DNA of 11,522 nucleotides from Jimgerdemannia flammicorona (lineage: Eukaryota > Mucoromycota > Endogonomycetes > Endogonales > Endogonaceae). The notes beneath the pieces are model-generated. The model had not been told where the DNA came from. It did no database searches and was given only the letters and a program-made list of their open reading frames with translations. The DNA is taken from contig RBNI01006279.1 of assembly GCA_003990745.1 (NCBI GenBank), forward strand, positions 1-11,522, in the 5' to 3' direction. Made by a program: the position numbers and the translations under genes. Of this stretch, positions 8,084 through 11,522 are shown in pieces. Within the stretch, counting starts at the first letter, position 1, and each line of letters opens with the position of its first letter.

Positions 8084-9478
8084 AAGAGTAAGACTTTAGA
8101 GAAGTTCAAAGAATTCAAAGCTATTGTTAAGAATGAAACAGGATATAGAATTGCCATCAAGAATTTTTTGCTAAATTATGCCAAAGTTTATGGCTTACCT
8201 AGCCCAGTAAGAAATGTTAATTGAGTTACCCTATCAATTATCTTTCTACTGACAGAAATGAGCTACAGGTCTGTTTACTGGGATTTTTTAGCCAGCCTGG
8301 AGGATAATAGTAAATTGTGTAATCTCAAGTATAATGCATTCTACAAATTATGACACCAGTTAACCCTGTATATTCAAATCATGAGTCTAAGGACTGATTT
8401 ATGTGATACTTGCCAGCATTTGTGAAATGACTTACAGTTCAAAACTCATAAAGAGGAAGAGGTCCAAGATGTATTAAGGAGATATAAAGAGCATCTGGCC
8501 AAAGCCAAACTAGAGAGAAATTATTATAACAAAAATACCAAGTTGGCAGAAGAACAAAGAAAACTCATTAATCAACATTTACTGACAAATGCTGAGACTC
8601 AATATCACAGCATTTATGCTACTGCTCATTACAGTTATGACTGAGCTCAAAATGTCCATATTCCTCATTCTGATCAACAAATTGGTAAAGTATATTATCT
8701 TAGTGCTCATAAAGTGCATTTGTTTGATATTTAAGATAAAGCAGTCTATGAGCAAATTAATTATATATTGGATGAGAATGAACTTCTTAGTAAAGGTCTG
8801 AATGGCACCCTTAGTCTAGCCTTTGATGGGATTAAACAATTGAATAAAGGTGAGATGCACTTGAAGGTTACTTGTGACAATGTGGGTGGGCAAAACAAAA
8901 ACAATACCACTCTTTGATTTTACCTGTACCTGGTAATTTATGGGTATTATGAAAGTATTGAGCTAAATTTCATAGTACTAGGACACACAAAATTCAAGTG
9001 TGATGGTAGCTTTGGTCTGATTAAAAGGCTTTATCATAAGACCACAGTAGACTGTGTAGATCACATTATTGATGTGGTAAAAAGATCTAGCATTGCTGGA
9101 CTAAATAAAGCTCAACATTATAATGGTAGTGAAGGATTTCAATATTACAACATCATAAGTGGCCTAGAAACTTACTTTAAAAAATTACCTGGTCTACAAA
9201 GGTTTCAGTACTTTCTTTTCACCAGTACTAATCCTGGGATAATCAAAGCCCAAGAAGTTGCAAGTAGCCCTTTCCAGGAATTCAAATTACTGAAAACTAG
9301 TAAATTAGAGACTTCTAAGATTATGGAGAGTATCAAAGCTATATCATTTCCAGTTCTTAAGACTCTTTCTCTGGAATTAAAATGCCAGGAGTATCTCTAT
9401 CACAAAATTTGCCCCTTTGTTTGAGATGAATTTAAAGATATTACTTGTCCCAAGCCAGTATTAAATGTCATTGAGTAA
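8084..9478 (+). pseudogene. DNxGGQNKN / GHTKF family protein (DUF7869-like), 5'-truncated and decayed
   Basis: A single frame of about 464 codons ends at TAA 9476-9478 and contains seven internal stops: six TGA, one TAA, no TAG. Counting from 8084, residue 265 starts DNVGGQNKNN, residue 300 starts GHTKF, and residue 307 is the Asp of CDG before FGLIKR. Earlier come SLRTDLCDTCQ and HYSYD-stop-AQNVHIPHSDQQ. I recognise these as signatures of a large eukaryotic family of unknown function, often transposon-like, which I believe is Pfam DUF7869. The two Asp are reasonable active-site candidates for an RNase H-like fold, but that is inference. The reading starts straight from an AT-rich junction with no Met, so the amino end is missing. 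I saw no CpG in the whole ORF. Three of the TGA sites (KL-stop-HQL, YD-stop-AQN, TL-stop-FYL) look like former Trp. Confidence 0.75.
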
Positions 9479-9481
9479 TAA

Positions 9482-11151
9482 TTAACTTTTTTTCTTTAAC
9501 TTTTTTTCTTTAACTAATAAAAAAGCAGATATTCCAGTAATAATAGTGAAAGTTATTCCTAATCTGATTCAAGGAGTTCAATTAAATTGTTTTTCACTAG
9601 CTATTTGAGCTTCTAAGCAAGCTAATCCTTCTCTTTTGCTTTCTAATTCTTATTCTTGTTCAGGAGTTCAATTGCTAATTCTTTCTAATTGTTTAATTTC
9701 TTTTCTTAGTAATAGTTTAGCAGCTTCTTTCTCAGCCTCTTTTATTTTCTCAGGATGGTTTCTTCTTCATTCTTCTCAGGCTTCTTCCTTGTGTTTTGAA
9801 TAATTTGGATCATTTTTTTATTCTGCATAATATGTTTCTAGATCTCTGATTTTTTCAGCTATTCTTTCATTTTCCATAGTGCCAGTAAATCCATTGTTTT
9901 TTTTATTGATCAGTCTATATTGTCTTCATCATTTGCATTGTGTGAATCTAGGAAACAGATTTACCACAAATTCAGAGTCTGGGTAACTTTTAGCATAATC
10001 AGGAATTACATTTAGTTCTTTTTTTTATATCCTATAGGCTGATTCTCCAATTTGAGCTTTGATAGCAAAGTCATGATAATCTAAGATATTTTTACATTTT
10101 TGCATTAATTCTCACAAGATATTACAAAGTTGAGATCAAGTTTTTAAGTCAATAGTACTGATATTATTGAGCAATTTCTCTTTCCTAGAGATAGCTATTG
10201 TTTCAATTTCTTCATATAATCTAGCAATCAATTTGTCAGTTTGAGCAATAATTTTGTCTTGATTAGGTGGTAAAGCTTTTCGAATTTTCTCAGCTATTTC
10301 AGGGGAAGCTGGACTCCACATAATTCCACCTGTTTCTCCTCAATCTTCTTGGTATTTAGGAATTACTCACATATAAAAATGGGGTGAGTTTTGGTTCCCA
10401 AGTCGGCCAACAGAGATGCTAATAAGAAAACTGATTGTTTTGTTAACTTATTCTATTTTGCTAATTGTGTCCTTTAGTACTGATAAGATATCTGCTCATT
10501 CTTGCTGAGTTATCTCTCTGAGGTTTTCAGTATATCTTTTGGTAGATATTTCTGTATGAGCTTTAGAGTTGGCTCTTAAAACTGTACTGGAATATACAGT
10601 TCCCCCTAAGTCACTAATTCACAACTTATCTATTCCTTTTTCATGTACTTTGACATTATCACACATATGACAAACTATTTCACTCCCTTTGGCACTTCAG
10701 AGACAAATATAACTGGAAGTGTTATCTGGTTTTCAAGTAAAGTGATCATTTTGTTTTTCAGTTTTGATTTGTTGGTAGCAGTTATGACATTGGGAACATT
10801 TATACCCTTGACTATCTTTGTAAGCAGTAACATCTCAGTCCAGCATAATTCGGTATTGATTGCAACAGATAGTGATTCTATCTCATCTCCCACTCTCTTT
10901 TTGATTAAGAGTTCTATACCAAAAAGGTCAATCAAACTCTTCTTTGTTTTTAGCCTTGGTTAAGGCTTGATTAAAAATCTTTATTTTGTTTCTTTCTCAA
11001 TCTTTATTAGTGTTTTCATCTAACTCTTTTTGCAGGAGGTTTCAGCATATCTTTAACAACAAAACTTAATAATCTCTCTTTCTTTATCTCATCAATTAAT
11101 GGTTAAATTTTCTTTATTATTATTATAATTAAAATATTCTTTTTTGGTCAT
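9482..11151 (-). pseudogene. Cys-rich ORF with TGA at tryptophan-like sites and a C-terminal membrane segment
   Basis: The minus strand starts at ATG 11151 (MTKKEYFNYNN), shifts frame once near 11055-11075, then stays in one phase to TAA at 9484-9482, about 555 codons. In frame I count 22 TGA, 4 TAA and no TAG; only two TGG occur. Many TGA sites suit Trp: FD-PFWYR, ES-GR-DRI, QED-GETGGIMWSP, EEA-EE-RRNHP, FN-TP-IRLG. Cysteines form a zinc-ribbon-like set (KCSQCHNC, YIC, VCHMC at about 10835-10670). A charged, coiled-coil-like Lys/Glu region follows (ERIAEKIRDLETYY onward). The end is hydrophobic (GITFTIITGISAFLLV) with a lysine tail, like a single membrane anchor. Family unknown. If TGA means Trp, it carries only four stops and one shift; if not, it is badly decayed by CGA-to-TGA change. 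No Shine-Dalgarno site precedes the ATG; a run of 20 A lies upstream of it. Confidence 0.6.
9484..9511. repeat. Two 14-bp tandem units between convergent ORF ends
   Basis: AACTTTTTTTCTTT occurs twice in a row (9484-9497, 9498-9511). On the minus strand it encodes the lysine-rich tail (KEKKLKKKS) that ends the membrane-anchored ORF. Both T7 runs invite slippage. The downstream stop of the plus ORF lies 4 bp away. Confidence 0.85.
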
Positions 11152-11166
11152 AATACTTTTTTTATG

Positions 11167-11186
11167 AAAAAAAAAAAAAAAAAAAA
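11167..11186. repeat. Poly(A) run, 20 nt
   Basis: Twenty A lie on the plus strand just upstream of the minus-strand ATG at 11151. On the minus strand it is a poly(T) tract in front of a start codon. It could be the tail of an inserted retrocopy or an AT-rich promoter spacer; no target duplication could be identified around it. Confidence 0.85.
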
Positions 11187-11522
11187 GCTTCAATAATTAA
11201 AGAAATTAAAGAAGTAGAGAGAGTGTGGGGAAGAATAATAAAAAATTTATGGACAAAGTGAAAGTAAAGAAAACATGATATCCAAGTGACATCAGATGTT
11301 CACTTTGTCTGGTTTTATTGTAGCATGCCCCATATACTATATACTCAATAATAGCTAAGAGTATATCAATAATTATTTTAGATAATTTCTGATAAAATAT
11401 AATATATACTATTAGATAATAGCTTTCTATATATCTTAGCAAAATGACATAGCTGAGAAATTTAACTATATAGCTATAGAAATAATATATACAATAATCA
11501 ATACAACTAGAATAAGATACTA
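11187..11522. other. AT-rich unassigned end of the window
   Basis: No gene is recognised. On the plus strand a short reading from 11187 (VERVWGRIIKNLWTK) continues past two stops to HDIQVTSDVHFVWFYC at about 11279-11330. It could be a decayed coding remnant, but I cannot place it. A 78-codon minus frame at 11206-11442 is mostly hydrophobic, driven by AT-richness, and is not credible. The last 180 bases are simple AT-rich sequence. Confidence 0.5.
11252..11309. repeat. 11-bp perfect inverted repeat
   Basis: GACAAAGTGAA (11252-11262) and TTCACTTTGTC (11299-11309) are exact inverse copies, 36 bp apart. This could be a small hairpin or the ends of a tiny inserted fragment. A chance match of this length is possible in 11 kb. 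Confidence 0.6.

Noticed and set aside
8589..8801. 70-codon hydrophobic plus-strand ORF
   Set aside because: It is an out-of-frame shadow of the longer GHTKF-family frame.
10643..10963. 106-codon plus-strand hydrophobic ORF and the 86-codon minus ORF at 10675-10935
   Set aside because: Both overlap the phase that carries the Cys pairs (KCSQCHNC, VCHMC), which continues in frame for 1.5 kb when TGA is read through.
11206..11442. 78-codon minus-strand membrane-like ORF
   Set aside because: Its Ile/Leu/Tyr content comes from AT-rich DNA, and no motif, start context or neighbour supports it.

Overview
The window looks like nuclear DNA of an arbuscular-mycorrhizal fungus (Glomeromycotina) or a close relative. 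This rests on recognition, not a search. It is AT-rich, packed with decayed Ty3/gypsy-type retroelements, and holds a TA-flanked foldback element plus a gene of the DNxGGQNKN / GHTKF family, all in styles I associate with that group. No intact host housekeeping gene, rRNA, tRNA or CRISPR array is visible.

Layout. 1-55 is a poly(A) run. 55-2600 (+) is a dead gypsy pol: reverse transcriptase (RT), RNase H, integrase and a GPY/F-like module, with at least four frame changes and many stops. 2610-3420 is unassigned. 3421-4471 (+) is a G-rich, higher-GC stretch with a broken ORF that may be an RNA-binding ORF1-like protein of a retroelement. 4472-5123 is a foldback/MITE-like element with about 300-bp inverted arms and a TA duplication. 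5126-6318 (-) is a gag pseudogene ending in a damaged zinc knuckle. About 6590-6940 (-) is an LTR-like promoter region with three 35-bp repeats and a TATA box. 6937-8019 (-) is an unrecognised 360-codon pseudogene. 8084-9478 (+) encodes the DNxGGQNKN/GHTKF protein. 9482-11151 (-) is a long ORF whose internal stops are nearly all TGA. 11187-11522 is AT-rich and unassigned.

Two themes matter. First, CpG is almost absent from the old elements, and their stops fit C-to-T decay (CAA/CAG to TAA/TAG, CGA to TGA, TGG to TAG/TGA), while the foldback element keeps about 30 CpGs. It is therefore either a recent arrival or protected. Second, the last 3 kb holds two convergent ORFs whose stop codons lie 3 bp apart. 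The minus-strand one carries 22 in-frame TGA, 4 TAA and no TAG, and many TGA sites look like tryptophan positions. It may have come from a genome that reads TGA as Trp (for example a Mycoplasma-related endobacterium of these fungi, or a mitochondrial source). The alternative, CGA decay, is not excluded. Apart from the retroelement modules, the genes do not form a pathway; the window is a nest of mobile elements.
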